From the NCBI GenBank assembly GCA_947497905.1, contig CANMIH010000015.1:1-64000 (forward strand): 64,000 nucleotides of DNA, given 5' to 3'. The DNA is from an uncultured Pelagimonas sp. (GTDB taxonomy: Bacteria; Pseudomonadota; Alphaproteobacteria; Rhodobacterales; Rhodobacteraceae). Made by a program: the position numbers and the translations under genes. The notes under the pieces are model-generated. The model made no database searches, was not told the DNA's origin, and saw only the letters and a program-made list of their open reading frames with translations. Below are positions 35,879 to 45,330 of this stretch, piece by piece; position 1 is the stretch's first letter; each line of letters starts with the position of its first letter.

Positions 35879-36927
35879 ACCCGCTCCGCAATTTGGTCAG
35901 CCACGGTTTCAAGCGTCGCGTCATCAAGGTGATCGGTTTCAAAACGCGCAGCAACATTCGGTGTGATCGCACGCATGGATTTGTCATAGGCCGGGTCATA
36001 ATGATCTTCGACCAGAGACTGGCACAGGGCACGCCGTTCTCCCGCGTCAATCATCGCCTCCCACTGGTCCACAAGCGCATGGCCCCGGTGAAGCCGCAGC
36101 GGAGACAAACGGTCTTTGAGACGCGCCCCATCGGACAAAACATCGTCGTAGGCCTGATCCAGATATCGCGCACGCTCCTCAACCGGCGCCTGAATTTCAA
36201 ACCAAGGTGCAGCCTTCATTCCCTCCCACAGGCTGGGAGGTAGGTTGATCCCGCCAATTTTGCTGCTTTCGGCTTCAACAATCACCGGGCGGGCGGGGTC
36301 GAAATGGTGAAGTTTTGCAGCCAGCTGGGATTCAAACGCCTTTTGTGCAGGTTGCCCACCGGGCATTTCCCCGAGCAACGAGCCACGATGTCCGGCCAAT
36401 CCCTCTAGATCGAGCACTTGCACCCCGCGCGCCACCAACATCGGCAAGAGCGCGGTTTTGGCGGTGCCCGTGTAGCCGCCCAGCTGGATAAACCGGTGGT
36501 TCAGGGGCTGATCATACAGCGCCTGCGTGACCAGCCGTCGATAGGTCCGATAGCCCCCCTCGACCACCTCAGCCCGCCACCCGATCTCTTTCAGCAACCA
36601 GGTGAAGGAGCCAGACCGTTGGCCCCCACGCCAGCAATAGACCAAGGGACGCCAGTTCCGGTCATGATGCGCCAAACGGTGTTCAATATGATCAGCGGCG
36701 TTTCGAAACACCAGCGCCGCGCCAATCTTGCGGGCCGCGAAGGGGCTGGTTTGTTTATAGAGTGTCCCAACCCGCGCGCGTTCCGCATTGTCCAGCACCG
36801 GCAAGCTGATCGCGTCCGGAATATGATCTTCTGCGTGTTCAGCGGGGCTTCGTACATCAATCACGGTATCAAACCCATGGTCATAGATGTCGGCAAGGGA
36901 GGTAAAGGTCAAAGGCATAGGGGGCAT
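35860..36927 (-). CDS. mnmH: tRNA 2-selenouridine synthase MnmH (SelU/YbbB)
   Basis: A 355-residue enzyme that replaces the sulfur of 2-thiouridine at the wobble base of Lys, Glu and Gln tRNAs with selenium from selenophosphate. Rhodanese domain (VIDVRSPAEHAEDHIP, catalytic Cys98 in YCWRGGQRSGS), then a P-loop domain (LGGYTGTAKTALLP). Two Met codons, 36927 and 36918, are possible starts. Its 3' end overlaps selD by 19 bp in convergent orientation. With selD but no selA or selB in view, the local purpose of selenium appears to be tRNA modification. Confidence 0.94.
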   Translation of the reverse strand: MPPMPLTFTSLADIYDHGFDTVIDVRSPAEHAEDHIPDAISLPVLDNAERARVGTLYKQTSPFAARKIGAALVFRNAADHIEHRLAHHDRNWRPLVYCWRGGQRSGSFTWLLKEIGWRAEVVEGGYRTYRRLVTQALYDQPLNHRFIQLGGYTGTAKTALLPMLVARGVQVLDLEGLAGHRGSLLGEMPGGQPAQKAFESQLAAKLHHFDPARPVIVEAESSKIGGINLPPSLWEGMKAAPWFEIQAPVEERARYLDQAYDDVLSDGARLKDRLSPLRLHRGHALVDQWEAMIDAGERRALCQSLVEDHYDPAYDKSMRAITPNVAARFETDHLDDATLETVADQIAERVQTTVI

Positions 36928-37002
36928 CTAGCCGAAAACATGGGATTTTTGAAAGGCTTCAGATTTTTTTTGGCGAAAACATGTGTTTTTGTCATTTCGC
37001 TC

Positions 37003-37030
37003 TGGACACCCCCAGCTGGCTTAGCTAAAT
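37003..37030 (+). promoter_or_regulatory. Probable promoter of tRNA-Phe
   Basis: TGGACA (37003-37008) and CTAAAT (37025-37030) with a 16-bp spacer. A GAGAGCG-A-CGCTCTC palindrome (37043-37057) lies in the short leader before the tRNA. Confidence 0.45.
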
Positions 37031-37063
37031 CACGCCTCACCCGAGAGCGACGCTCTCACCCAG

Positions 37064-37138
37064 GCCCGGGTAGCTCAGGGGTAGAGCAGTGGATTGAAAA
37101 TCCTCGTGTCGGTGGTTCGATTCCGCCCCCGGGCACCA
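37064..37138 (+). tRNA. tRNA-Phe (GAA)
   Basis: A 75-nt cloverleaf with encoded CCA: acceptor GCCCGGG/CCCGGGC, D arm GCTC...GAGC, anticodon loop TTGAAAA (GAA at 37096-37098), T arm GGTGG/CCGCC with TTCGATT. The anticodon stem GTGGA/TCCTC has one T-T mismatch at its second pair. Confidence 0.97.
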
Positions 37139-37224
37139 CTTCACCAAAAATGAAAATCCAACCGCTCTGCGGTCGTTTGCGTGTTCCGGTTTCCGGTTCA
37201 ATCGCCGCAATCTTCAGAACTTTC

Positions 37225-37262
37225 AAAACAAAGGCGCCAGGTTTCCCCGGCGCCTTTGTTTT
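37225..37262. terminator. Bidirectional terminator between tRNA-Phe and trpB
   Basis: A 14-bp perfect stem (37225-37238 with 37249-37262; arms start AAAACAAAGG and end CCTTTGTTTT) around a 10-nt loop. A-rich and T-rich flanks make it usable for the plus-strand tRNA and for trpB on the minus strand. Confidence 0.85.
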
Positions 37263-37281
37263 GTCTCATCTTGTCCGCATC

Positions 37282-38526
37282 TTAGTCTGCGGTCCGACCT
37301 TCGGTGTCTGACATGTCAAAGCCGAGGTGTTTGGCGACCGTGAAGATATCCTTGTCTCCCCGACCGCACATGTTCATGCAGATGATGTGGTCCTTGGGCA
37401 GCTCAGGCGCGATTTTGGCGACATGGGCCAGCGCGTGGCTGGGTTCGAGCGCCGGAATGATGCCTTCGGTCTCACAGCAGAGCTGGAACGCCTCCAGAGC
37501 CTCTTTGTCGGTGATCGCCACATATTCGGCGCGGCCAATGTCGTTCAGCCAGGCGTGCTCAGGGCCGATGCCCGGATAATCGAGACCCGCAGAGATAGAG
37601 AACCCTTCGAGGATCTGACCATCGTCATCCTGCAGCAGATAGGTGCGGTTGCCATGCAGAACACCGGGACGCCCGCCGGTCAGCGAAGCGCAATGCTCCA
37701 TCTTCTCGTTCACACCTTTGCCACCGGCTTCGACACCGATGATATTGACCGATTTGTCGTCGAGGAACGGGAAGAACAGACCCATAGCGTTGGAGCCACC
37801 ACCGATGGCTGCGATGATGGTGTCGGGCAGACGGCCCTCGGCTTCCATCATCTGCTCTTTGGCTTCTTTACCGATGATCGACTGGAAATCCCGCACCATG
37901 GCCGGATAGGGGTGCGGGCCTGCCACGGTGCCGATGCAATAGAAGGTATCGTGCACATTGGTCACCCAGTCGCGCAACGCGTCGTTCATTGCGTCTTTCA
38001 ACGTGCCACGACCCGAGGTCACCGGAATAACTTCGGCGCCGAGCAGACGCATGCGGAATACGTTTGGTGCCTGACGCTCAACGTCATGCGCGCCCATATA
38101 GACCACACATTGCAGGCCAAACTTGGCGCAGACCGTGGCGGTTGCCACACCGTGCTGGCCCGCGCCGGTTTCGGCGATGATGCGGGTTTTGCCCATACGT
38201 TTGGCCAGAATGATCTGACCCAGCACGTTGTTGATTTTATGCGCGCCGGTGTGGTTGAGCTCATCCCGCTTGAGATAGATCTTGGCCCCGCCCAGACGTT
38301 CGGTCAGGCGTTCTGCATGATACAGCGGTGATGGACGACCGACATAGTGCTTCCACAGATAGTCCATCTCATCCCAGAAGGATTGATCGGTCTTTGCCTT
38401 CTCGTACTGTTCTTCCAGTTCGAGAATCAAAGGCATCAGTGTCTCTGACACAAACCGCCCACCGAAAATACCAAAGCGGCCATTTTCATCGGGGCCGGTC
38501 ATGAAGCTGTTGACGAGATCTTCCAT
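37282..38526 (-). CDS. trpB: Tryptophan synthase beta chain
   Basis: A 414-residue PLP enzyme that joins indole and serine. PLP Lys in [14 protein letters not shown], the phosphate loop [11 protein letters not shown], and [16 protein letters not shown] at the N terminus. ATG 38526 has AAAGGGAGTGG upstream on the minus strand. No trpA or trpF lies beside it in this window; the upstream neighbour is a MATE exporter, so trpB may be a single-gene transcript. Confidence 0.97.
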   Translation of the reverse strand: MEDLVNSFMTGPDENGRFGIFGGRFVSETLMPLILELEEQYEKAKTDQSFWDEMDYLWKHYVGRPSPLYHAERLTERLGGAKIYLKRDELNHTGAHKINNVLGQIILAKRMGKTRIIAETGAGQHGVATATVCAKFGLQCVVYMGAHDVERQAPNVFRMRLLGAEVIPVTSGRGTLKDAMNDALRDWVTNVHDTFYCIGTVAGPHPYPAMVRDFQSIIGKEAKEQMMEAEGRLPDTIIAAIGGGSNAMGLFFPFLDDKSVNIIGVEAGGKGVNEKMEHCASLTGGRPGVLHGNRTYLLQDDDGQILEGFSISAGLDYPGIGPEHAWLNDIGRAEYVAITDKEALEAFQLCCETEGIIPALEPSHALAHVAKIAPELPKDHIICMNMCGRGDKDIFTVAKHLGFDMSDTEGRTAD

Positions 38527-38628
38527 GGCGCCACTCCCTTTCATGGTTTGGAAAACTGCATAGGGCAAATAGGATGGAAAAGGCCAGAGGCAAAACAGCA
38601 TGCCCCTGACGGTGTGTCCCTGTTGTGG

Positions 38629-39951
38629 TCAGGCGGAAACGGCAGAGCGCTCGAGCGCAGGATAACGCAGACCCAAGGTCAGCCCCCGCGCCACAAAAGA
38701 CACCATCAAAGCGGCCCACAACCCATGATTGCTCCAAATAGGCAGCAACAGCCAGACCGCAGCAAAATAGGCCAGCGCCGAGATCAGCATCATATTGCGC
38801 ATATCGCGGGTGCGGGTGGCGCCGATGAAAATACCATCCAGCATAAAACTGGGCAGCGCCAGAAGCGGGGATATCGCAATCCAAGGCAGATAACGGCGCG
38901 CCGCCTGCTGCACCTCAGGATCTTTGGTGATCAGGTCGATGATCATCCCGCCAAAAAAGACGAATGCCAGAGCAAAGCCAAAGTTGAAGATAAACCCCCA
39001 GAGGCTGCTGATCACGGCCCCCTGTCGCAGGCGATCCCGTCGTCCCGCACCCAGCGCCTGCCCCACAAGAGCTTCGGCCGCAAATGCAAACCCGTCCAAA
39101 GCATAGGCCATGAGATGAATAAACTGCATCAACACCTGATTGGCCGCGAGAGCCACGACGCCAAAAGCCGGGCTGTAGTAAAACAGGAAGGAGAGAAACA
39201 CCGCCTCAAGCAACAGCGAGCGGATCAGGATATCCATGTTCACCACGGCCATACGCTTTAAACGCACCCGATCAAACACTCTGCCCCATTGCCAGGCCCC
39301 CCGACGGATCAAAGCCCCGCGACACAGCCACAGCCCAAGGAGCAATCCGCTCCATTCCGCAAGAAAGCTGGCAAAGGCCACACCATCAACGCCCCAGCCA
39401 AGCCCCAACACAAACCAGACATCCAACACCACATTGGCCGCAGTCATCCAGAGCTGAAGCGCCAGAACTGCGCGCGTGCGTTCCTGTGCGATCAACCACC
39501 CGCTGATGCCAAACATCGCAATGGCCGCCGGCGCGGACCAGATACGGATCTGCATATAGGCGCGCGACATGACCTCAACTTCGGGAGAGGTCGGGGAATA
39601 GGCAAAGGCGATCTGCAGTAAGGGTTGCAAGAACAACAGCAGCAGCACGCCACCTGACAGACCAATCAAAAGGGACCGCATCAAAAGCGCTGCCACCTCG
39701 GCGCGGTCGCCCTGCCCTGCTGCCTGTGCCGTGAGGCCACCCGTGCCCATGCGCAGGAACCCAAACACCCAATACAGCGCCGAGAGCACAATTGAGCCAA
39801 CCCCAACGGCGGCAATTGGTTCGGCCTGCGGGATCTGGCCCACAACTGCGGTATCCACGGCACCGATCAAAGGCACCGCAATATTGGCCAGCATAATAGG
39901 CACCGCAATTTGCAACACGCGGGCGTGGGTGATCGGTTCAGATTGGGTCAT
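38629..39951 (-). CDS. MATE family efflux transporter
   Basis: A 440-residue inner-membrane antiporter of the MATE/DinF type with about 12 membrane helices (AVPIMLANIAVPLIGAVDTA near the start, MRSLLIGLSGGVLLLLFLQP, LLAVEAVFLSF-like segments). It would use a cation gradient to export cationic or other organic compounds. The substrate is unknown. The gene is 15 bp downstream of the thioesterase pair on the same strand and may share their transcript. Confidence 0.9.
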   Translation of the reverse strand: MTQSEPITHARVLQIAVPIMLANIAVPLIGAVDTAVVGQIPQAEPIAAVGVGSIVLSALYWVFGFLRMGTGGLTAQAAGQGDRAEVAALLMRSLLIGLSGGVLLLLFLQPLLQIAFAYSPTSPEVEVMSRAYMQIRIWSAPAAIAMFGISGWLIAQERTRAVLALQLWMTAANVVLDVWFVLGLGWGVDGVAFASFLAEWSGLLLGLWLCRGALIRRGAWQWGRVFDRVRLKRMAVVNMDILIRSLLLEAVFLSFLFYYSPAFGVVALAANQVLMQFIHLMAYALDGFAFAAEALVGQALGAGRRDRLRQGAVISSLWGFIFNFGFALAFVFFGGMIIDLITKDPEVQQAARRYLPWIAISPLLALPSFMLDGIFIGATRTRDMRNMMLISALAYFAAVWLLLPIWSNHGLWAALMVSFVARGLTLGLRYPALERSAVSA

Positions 39952-39966
39952 GTCAGGCCTTTTGCG

Positions 39967-40473
39967 TCAGTCTTGACGCGGCATAAGAAAATGAGCGGCG
40001 GCCTGCGCCATCGGGCGATCGACATTGTCCTGCCAAGCCTCAGCCTGAACACTCGCATAACGGCGCCCTTTGCGGGTGATCCGCGCCCGGGCATAGGCAT
40101 CCCGTGGCAGGCCCGAGCGCAGATAATCGACGGTAAAGTCAATGGTCTTGGGCAAGCGCGGGAGATTGCCCTGCGCCAGGCTCTCGGCATCCAGTTTGCC
40201 GCTCTCGATATCTTCCCAGAGATAGCTCCAGCTGAGAGTAATCACCGCGGTCATCTCAAGAAAGGCCGCGGTGACCCCGCCATGCAAAGCAGGCAAAAAG
40301 GGATTGCCGATTAGCTTTTCGTCAAAGGGCAAGACGGCAGTGACCTCATCGCCGCGCCGATCAAACTGGATCCCGAGATAGCGAATGTAGGGCACACCAT
40401 CGACCAATGCAGACAGTGCGGCATCCCGGCGTTGTTTGACCACTTGAACGGGTTCTGGGGGACGACGCGCCAT
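39967..40473 (-). CDS. PaaI-type hotdog thioesterase (A)
   Basis: A 168-residue protein of the PaaI/4HBT hotdog family, which hydrolyses acyl- or aryl-CoA thioesters. Core: NPFLPALHGGVTAAFLEMTA, the hotdog helix and its HGG motif, and FTVDYLRSGLPRDAYARARI. The start ATG overlaps the stop of the second thioesterase gene, so the two are coupled and could form a heteromer. Confidence 0.87.
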   Translation of the reverse strand: MARRPPEPVQVVKQRRDAALSALVDGVPYIRYLGIQFDRRGDEVTAVLPFDEKLIGNPFLPALHGGVTAAFLEMTAVITLSWSYLWEDIESGKLDAESLAQGNLPRLPKTIDFTVDYLRSGLPRDAYARARITRKGRRYASVQAEAWQDNVDRPMAQAAAHFLMPRQD

Positions 40474-40895
40474 TACTTACTCTCCACGGTGAAGGTGCCG
40501 GTTGCAGTGGCGACTGGGTTGTCGTGATCGTCGTCACAGGCCGTGGCCCGCACAAAAGCCACAGAGCGGGTGATGTGATAGCATTCCGCTCGGGTCACAA
40601 CCGCCTGCCCCGGTGTGGCGGCACGCATATAGTCGATGCGAAGGCTGATCGTTGCGGTGCCTGCCGGGCTTTTGGGATGACTCATCACCGCTGCACCGCA
40701 ACATGTGTCCATCTGCGCCGACACGGCCCCGCCATGGATCACACCCGTTTCCGGGTCTCCGACAAACTCTTTGTTGTACGGCATCCGAATTTCGGCAACC
40801 CCATCGCCAATCTCGGAAATTTCCATCCCAAGCGCCTTCGCATGGGGGATCAGCTCGATGAATTGGCGGGCAATTGTGGCCTTGTCGGCGGTCAT
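40473..40895 (-). CDS. PaaI-type hotdog thioesterase (B)
   Basis: A 140-residue PaaI-family thioesterase: DPETGVIHGGAVSAQMDTCC, TISLRIDYMRAATPGQAVV. ATG 40895 follows AAAGGAGCC on the minus strand. It diverges from the MerR regulator at 41.0 kb. The HGG motif and the Asp in its helix are the usual catalytic elements. The acyl-CoA substrate is unknown, though the neighbouring beta-oxidation genes suggest CoA ester metabolism. Confidence 0.87.
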   Translation of the reverse strand: MTADKATIARQFIELIPHAKALGMEISEIGDGVAEIRMPYNKEFVGDPETGVIHGGAVSAQMDTCCGAAVMSHPKSPAGTATISLRIDYMRAATPGQAVVTRAECYHITRSVAFVRATACDDDHDNPVATATGTFTVESK

Positions 40896-41030
40896 GGCAG
40901 GCTCCTTTGTCCCTGTTATGAATTTCCAGTGCGTCTGCCGCAAGCTATGATTTCACCCGCGCAACGTCACGCCTCAGGCGGTTGTCACCGCTGCACTTGC
41001 AGCATAGGGTACGCCGCAAGGGAGAGAGAG

Positions 41031-41402
41031 ATGACCGATATCCGTCTGAGCTTTAAAGAGATGTGCGCCAAGTTTGACGTCACACCGCGCACCCTGCGCT
41101 ATTACGAGTATATCGAGTTGCTGGCCCCGGAACGCGAAGGCCGATCGCGGTTTTACGGCAGCCGTGAAATCGCCCGCATGACGCTGATCCGACGTGGCCG
41201 CAAGTTTGGCTTTCAACTCGAAGAGATCCGTCAGTGGCTTTTGATCTACGAACATGAAGGCACAGAAGCCCAGATGCAGGCCTGGATTGATATGGCCGAT
41301 CGCCAGATGGCCGAGTTGAAAGAACAGCAGGTGCAACTGGCAGAAGCCATAACCGAGCTTCAGGCTCTGCGGGATGAAACCGCGGCCAAGCTTGCGGGCT
41401 AA
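41031..41402 (+). CDS. MerR family regulator (A)
   Basis: A 123-residue regulator. The N-terminal MerR winged helix (FKEMCAKFDVTPRTLRYYEY, REIARMTLIRRGRKFGFQLE) is followed by a C-terminal coiled coil (about 85-120). It has no metal-binding Cys, so it belongs to the organic-effector branch seen beside acyl-CoA catabolism genes. It diverges from the thioesterase pair and may control it. It is a paralogue of the MerR gene at 41.65 kb. Confidence 0.9.
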   Translation: MTDIRLSFKEMCAKFDVTPRTLRYYEYIELLAPEREGRSRFYGSREIARMTLIRRGRKFGFQLEEIRQWLLIYEHEGTEAQMQAWIDMADRQMAELKEQQVQLAEAITELQALRDETAAKLAG

Positions 41403-41447
41403 CCCGGATTCGGCACAGGTCGGTTCACCAAAAATTAACACCTTCTG

Positions 41448-41482
41448 ACGCCAGAGTAAGGGAAACCTTCTCTGGTGTTTTC
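41448..41482 (+). terminator. Terminator after MerR regulator A
   Basis: A long stem (ACGCCAGAGTAAGG with CCTTCTCTGGTGT, one bulged T) closed by a GAAA tetraloop, followed by TTTTCT. Confidence 0.7.
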
Positions 41483-41516
41483 TATGTTGTGTAAGATTGT
41501 TACCCTCACCTGCCTT

Positions 41517-41572
41517 TTACGTTACCTGATCTTACGTCAACTCCAAAGTGACGCGGCGTATGAGTTACGTCA
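41517..41572. promoter_or_regulatory. Repeated TTACGT elements upstream of MerR regulator B
   Basis: TTACGT occurs at 41517-41522, 41532-41537 and 41565-41570; the last two extend to TTACGTCA. A partial inverted copy, TGACG, lies at 41549-41553. They sit 79-134 bp before the merR start, inside its likely promoter, and could be operator half-sites for this or the neighbouring MerR protein. Confidence 0.5.
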
Positions 41573-41650
41573 GCTAAAATTCCCATTGTATGAATATTCA
41601 GGATCTCGCACCTCACGTAGGGTGAACCACGTGAGAAATGGGAAATTCAG

Positions 41651-42055
41651 ATGAACGACGACAAGGTAAAGACGATCCGGGAAATGTGTGACGCATTTGA
41701 GGTAACCCCCCGCACCCTGCGGTTCTACGAACAGAAAGAATTGCTGTTCCCGATCCGTGAAGGCCAAAAGCGGTTGTTTACCCGACGCGATTGCGCACGG
41801 TTGAAACTGATCCTTCGAGGCAAACGCTTTGGCTTTAGTCTCGAGGAAATTCGCCAACTTCTCGACCTCTATCACCTGGGCGATCAACAGGCGACGCAGC
41901 TGACCAAAGCGTATGACATCGCCAAAGACCGCCTGGCCGACATGATCCGCCAACGCGATGAACTCAACGTCGCGATTGAGGATCTGAAAGAACAGATGAG
42001 CTGGGGCGAAAAAATGCTCGCCTCGATACAGCAGAAAAAGAGCGCGGCCGAATAG
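41651..42055 (+). CDS. MerR family regulator (B)
   Basis: A 134-residue MerR regulator: [55 protein letters not shown], then a C-terminal coiled coil (about 88-125). No Cys. It closely resembles MerR A in the DNA-binding half. It lies 28 bp upstream of the DmdC-like dehydrogenase and probably regulates the acyl-CoA operon that follows. Confidence 0.9.
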   Translation: MNDDKVKTIREMCDAFEVTPRTLRFYEQKELLFPIREGQKRLFTRRDCARLKLILRGKRFGFSLEEIRQLLDLYHLGDQQATQLTKAYDIAKDRLADMIRQRDELNVAIEDLKEQMSWGEKMLASIQQKKSAAE

Positions 42056-42083
42056 ACACGGCGCGGTTTCAAGGGAGAGAGAC

Positions 42084-43859
42084 ATGCCCACATATAAGGC
42101 ACCCACTCAGGACCAGAATTTTGTTCTGCATGACGTGTTGAACATCTCAGCCTCAGGCATCCCCGGCTATGAGGATCTGGATCGCGACACGACCGAAGCT
42201 ATTCTTGGCGAAAGCGCCAAAATCGCCGAACAGGTTCTGACGCCTCTGAATGTTGTGGGTGACAAAGAGGGCTGTACTCTTGAAAACGGCGTTGTGCGCA
42301 CGCCAACCGGGTTCAAAGCCGGGTTTGATGCGGTGCGCGAAGGCGGCTGGACTGCGCTGGATTGTGACCCCGAATATGGCGGTCAGGGTCTGCCCTATAT
42401 TATCTCCACGGCGGTGGGCGAGCAGTTTTCGGCCGCGAATATCGCCTTCAACATGTACGCGGGCCTGACCCACGGCGCCTATTCCGCCATTCATGCCCAC
42501 GGCACTGACGCCCAAAAGGCGACCTATCTACCCAAGATGGTCTCCTGTGACTGGACCGGCACTATGAACCTGACCGAACCGCATTGCGGCACGGATCTGG
42601 GGCTTATGCGGACCAAAGCCGAACCGCAGGATGACGGCACCTACAAAGTGTCCGGCCAGAAGATCTTTATCTCGGCGGGCGACCATGACATGTCGGACAA
42701 CGTGATCCATCTTGTGCTTGCCAAAATTCCCGGCGGCCCGGAGGGCATCAAAGGTGTCTCGCTGTTCATCGTGCCCAAATTCCTCGTCAATGAGGATGGC
42801 TCACTGGGCGACCGCAACGGTGTCTCGGTTGGCAATATCGAAGAAAAGATGGGCATCCACGGCAACTCGACCTGCGTGATGAACTACGACGAGGCTACAG
42901 GCTATCTGCTCGGCACCGAACACAAAGGCATGCGCGCCATGTTCACCATGATGAACGAAGCGCGTCTGGGTGTGGGGCTTCAGGGCTTTGCACAGGCTGA
43001 AGTAGCGTATCAAAACGCCGTAGACTACGCCAAAGACCGGCTTCAGGGCCGGGATGTCACCGGTGCCAAAAACCCCGACGGCCCCGCCGATCCGTTGATT
43101 GTGCACCCCGATATCCGTCGTAACCTGATGGATCAGAAAAGCTTTGTCGAAGGGGCACGCGCCTTTGTCTATTGGGGGGCCGCAATGATCGACCGCGCCC
43201 ACAAACTGGACGACAAAGACGCCGACGGCCTTATCTCTCTGCTGACCCCGGTCATCAAAGGCTTTTTGACCGACAAAGGCTTTGAATATGCCACGGCGGC
43301 CCAGCAGGTTTATGGCGGCCACGGCTATATCGAAGAATGGGGTATGTCCCAATTCGCCCGCGACGCGCGGATCACCATGATCTACGAGGGCGCCAACGGT
43401 GTTCAGGCGCTGGATCTGGTTGGGCGCAAACTGGCGCAGGAAGGCGGCAAACATGTCATGGCCTTCTTTGACATGGTCAAAACCTTCTGCAAGGAACAGG
43501 CCGAGGTTGAGGGCATGGCCGAGTTTATCGAGCCCCTGAAGACCGCGTCAAAAGACCTGCAGGCCGCGGGCATGTATTTCATGCAAAACGGCATGAAGAA
43601 CCCCAATCACGCCTTGGCCGGATCCTATGATTTCATGCATCTGTTTGGCCATGTCTGCTTTGGCCTCATGTGGGGGAAAATGGCGCGTGCCGCGCTGGAT
43701 AACCTCGCGTCGGGTGAAGGCGACGCAGCGTTCTACGAGACCAAGCTCGCCACAGCACGCTATTATATGGCACGTCAGTTGCCCGCGACGGTGGCCCATT
43801 TGCGGCGCATCGAAACGGGCGCTGACACGGTGATGGCACTCGACGCAGCACAGTTCTAA
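42084..43859 (+). CDS. DmdC-type acyl-CoA dehydrogenase
   Basis: A 591-residue FAD enzyme of the large acyl-CoA dehydrogenase class to which 3-methylmercaptopropionyl-CoA dehydrogenase (DmdC) belongs. Markers: [74 protein letters not shown] and the catalytic Glu in [13 protein letters not shown]; an extra C-terminal domain makes it about 200 residues longer than ordinary family members. It may act in DMSP demethylation or in beta-oxidation of another acyl-CoA; sequence alone does not decide. Confidence 0.88.
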   Translation: MPTYKAPTQDQNFVLHDVLNISASGIPGYEDLDRDTTEAILGESAKIAEQVLTPLNVVGDKEGCTLENGVVRTPTGFKAGFDAVREGGWTALDCDPEYGGQGLPYIISTAVGEQFSAANIAFNMYAGLTHGAYSAIHAHGTDAQKATYLPKMVSCDWTGTMNLTEPHCGTDLGLMRTKAEPQDDGTYKVSGQKIFISAGDHDMSDNVIHLVLAKIPGGPEGIKGVSLFIVPKFLVNEDGSLGDRNGVSVGNIEEKMGIHGNSTCVMNYDEATGYLLGTEHKGMRAMFTMMNEARLGVGLQGFAQAEVAYQNAVDYAKDRLQGRDVTGAKNPDGPADPLIVHPDIRRNLMDQKSFVEGARAFVYWGAAMIDRAHKLDDKDADGLISLLTPVIKGFLTDKGFEYATAAQQVYGGHGYIEEWGMSQFARDARITMIYEGANGVQALDLVGRKLAQEGGKHVMAFFDMVKTFCKEQAEVEGMAEFIEPLKTASKDLQAAGMYFMQNGMKNPNHALAGSYDFMHLFGHVCFGLMWGKMARAALDNLASGEGDAAFYETKLATARYYMARQLPATVAHLRRIETGADTVMALDAAQF

Positions 43860-43868
43860 GCTCAGGTC

Positions 43869-43890
43869 AGGTGGGGCCAAGACCCCACCT
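43869..43890 (+). terminator. Hairpin after the DmdC-like gene
   Basis: An 8-bp perfect stem AGGTGGGG/CCCCACCT with a 6-nt loop, 9 bp after the stop. Only a weak T tract follows, so it is probably a partial terminator or an mRNA end-stabiliser within the operon. Confidence 0.55.
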
Positions 43891-43908
43891 TAGTTTGAGG
43901 AGAGAACA

Positions 43909-44121
43909 GTGCCCAAAAGATTTCGCCTGACCCGACGCTTTGCGGTTGCCATGACGGAGGATGGCTTCCGCGGATTAAAGAAATTTTCTCGCGAGGCGGG
44001 GTTGGATGAAGGTGAGGCGCTGTCCTTTCTCTTCGAACATTTTGACAGTGTGACAGACACTGACGCGCTGGCGCATCGGCTTCGGTTGTTCAATGCCGAA
44101 CTGGATGAACGCAAGCGATAA
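43909..44121 (+). CDS. Small ribbon-helix-helix-like protein
   Basis: A 70-residue basic protein of no named family. It fits the ribbon-helix-helix pattern: a strand (RRFAVAMT), helix A ([15 protein letters not shown]), a tight turn, helix B ([15 protein letters not shown]), then a short basic/acidic helix. It would dimerise and bind DNA. It starts behind TTTGAGGAGAG and is 11 bp upstream of the next acyl-CoA dehydrogenase, so it is part of that operon and could be its local regulator. The fold assignment is by pattern only. Confidence 0.65.
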   Translation: MPKRFRLTRRFAVAMTEDGFRGLKKFSREAGLDEGEALSFLFEHFDSVTDTDALAHRLRLFNAELDERKR

Positions 44122-44132
44122 CAGGGGGACCC

Positions 44133-45272
44133 ATGCTGCAGAGCTGGATGACAGAAGAACACGCCATGTTGGGCGAGATGACTGCAAAATTCATCGAGAC
44201 CGAATGGCAGCCTCAGTATGAGAAATGGCGCAAACAGGGCGAAATGGATCGCGAAACCTGGGCGCAGGCGGGCGAGTTGGGGCTGCTCTGCCCCTCGATC
44301 CCAGAGGAATACGGCGGCGCAGGTGGGGACTTTGGCCATGAGGCTGTGATCCTGATGGAAGCGGGCCGCGCCAATCTTGCCAGCTGGGGTAATGGCATCC
44401 ACTCGGGTATCGTGGCCCATTATATTCTGGCCTATGGCACCGAAGAGCAAAAACGACGCTGGCTGCCGAAAATGGTCACCGGTGAACTGGTCGGCGCGCT
44501 GGCGATGACCGAACCCTCCGGTGGCTCAGACGTTCAGGCCCTGAAAACCAAAGCGGTGCGAGATGGCAATGCCTACCGCCTGTCAGGTCAAAAGACCTTT
44601 ATCACCAATGGCCAGCACGCCAACCTGATCATTGTCGCGGCCAAAACTGACCCAACCCAAGGGTCGAATGGCACCTCGCTTGTGGTTGTGGAAACAGACA
44701 CCGCCGCCGGCTTCACCCGCGGACGCAATCTGGACAAAATCGGCTGCCATGCGGCGGATACCTCTGAGCTGTTCTTCGACAACGTCGAAATTCCGCCTGA
44801 AAACCTGCTGGGTATGGAAGAGGGTCAGGGCTTTTATCAGATGATGAAGCAGCTTGCTCAGGAACGACTGGTGATTGGTTGTACCTCGGTCGGCGCCATG
44901 GAAGGCGCGGTCACCCGCACCATCCAGTACTGCAAAGAGCGCGAAGCCTTTGGCGGCCCCCTGACGCAATTCCAGAACACCCGGTTCCAGCTGGCGGAGT
45001 GCAAAACCAAAACCACCGTGGCACGGGCCTTTCTAGATGACTGCATCTCTGAGCTGATCGCAGGCGAGCTGTCGGTCGAAAAGGCAGCAATGGCGAAATA
45101 CTGGCTCACCGACACACAGGGCGAAGTACTGGACGCCTGCCTGCAACTGCATGGCGGCTATGGCTATATGCAAGAATACGCCGTCGCGGAAATGTGGGCA
45201 GACGCCCGGGTGCAACGCATCTACGGTGGAACCAATGAAATTATGAAAGAGCTGATTGCACGGTCTTTGTGA
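44133..45272 (+). CDS. Acyl-CoA dehydrogenase, LCAD-like
   Basis: A 379-residue FAD enzyme. Markers: [56 protein letters not shown], and the C-terminal [17 protein letters not shown], which matches mitochondrial long-chain acyl-CoA dehydrogenase. In that subclass the catalytic Glu lies in an internal helix; here the Glu of [11 protein letters not shown] is the candidate. Its electrons would go to ETF. Confidence 0.92.
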   Translation: MLQSWMTEEHAMLGEMTAKFIETEWQPQYEKWRKQGEMDRETWAQAGELGLLCPSIPEEYGGAGGDFGHEAVILMEAGRANLASWGNGIHSGIVAHYILAYGTEEQKRRWLPKMVTGELVGALAMTEPSGGSDVQALKTKAVRDGNAYRLSGQKTFITNGQHANLIIVAAKTDPTQGSNGTSLVVVETDTAAGFTRGRNLDKIGCHAADTSELFFDNVEIPPENLLGMEEGQGFYQMMKQLAQERLVIGCTSVGAMEGAVTRTIQYCKEREAFGGPLTQFQNTRFQLAECKTKTTVARAFLDDCISELIAGELSVEKAAMAKYWLTDTQGEVLDACLQLHGGYGYMQEYAVAEMWADARVQRIYGGTNEIMKELIARSL

Positions 45273-45330
45273 CGGCTCACACCCAATTTGTCCCGCGCAG
45301 GCGCGGACCCAGACTGAATAAGGACGCGAC

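Noticed and set aside
45290-45308. GC-rich hairpin between the LCAD-like and GST genes
   Set aside because: The stem has a bulge and no T tract; not distinctive enough to call a terminator.
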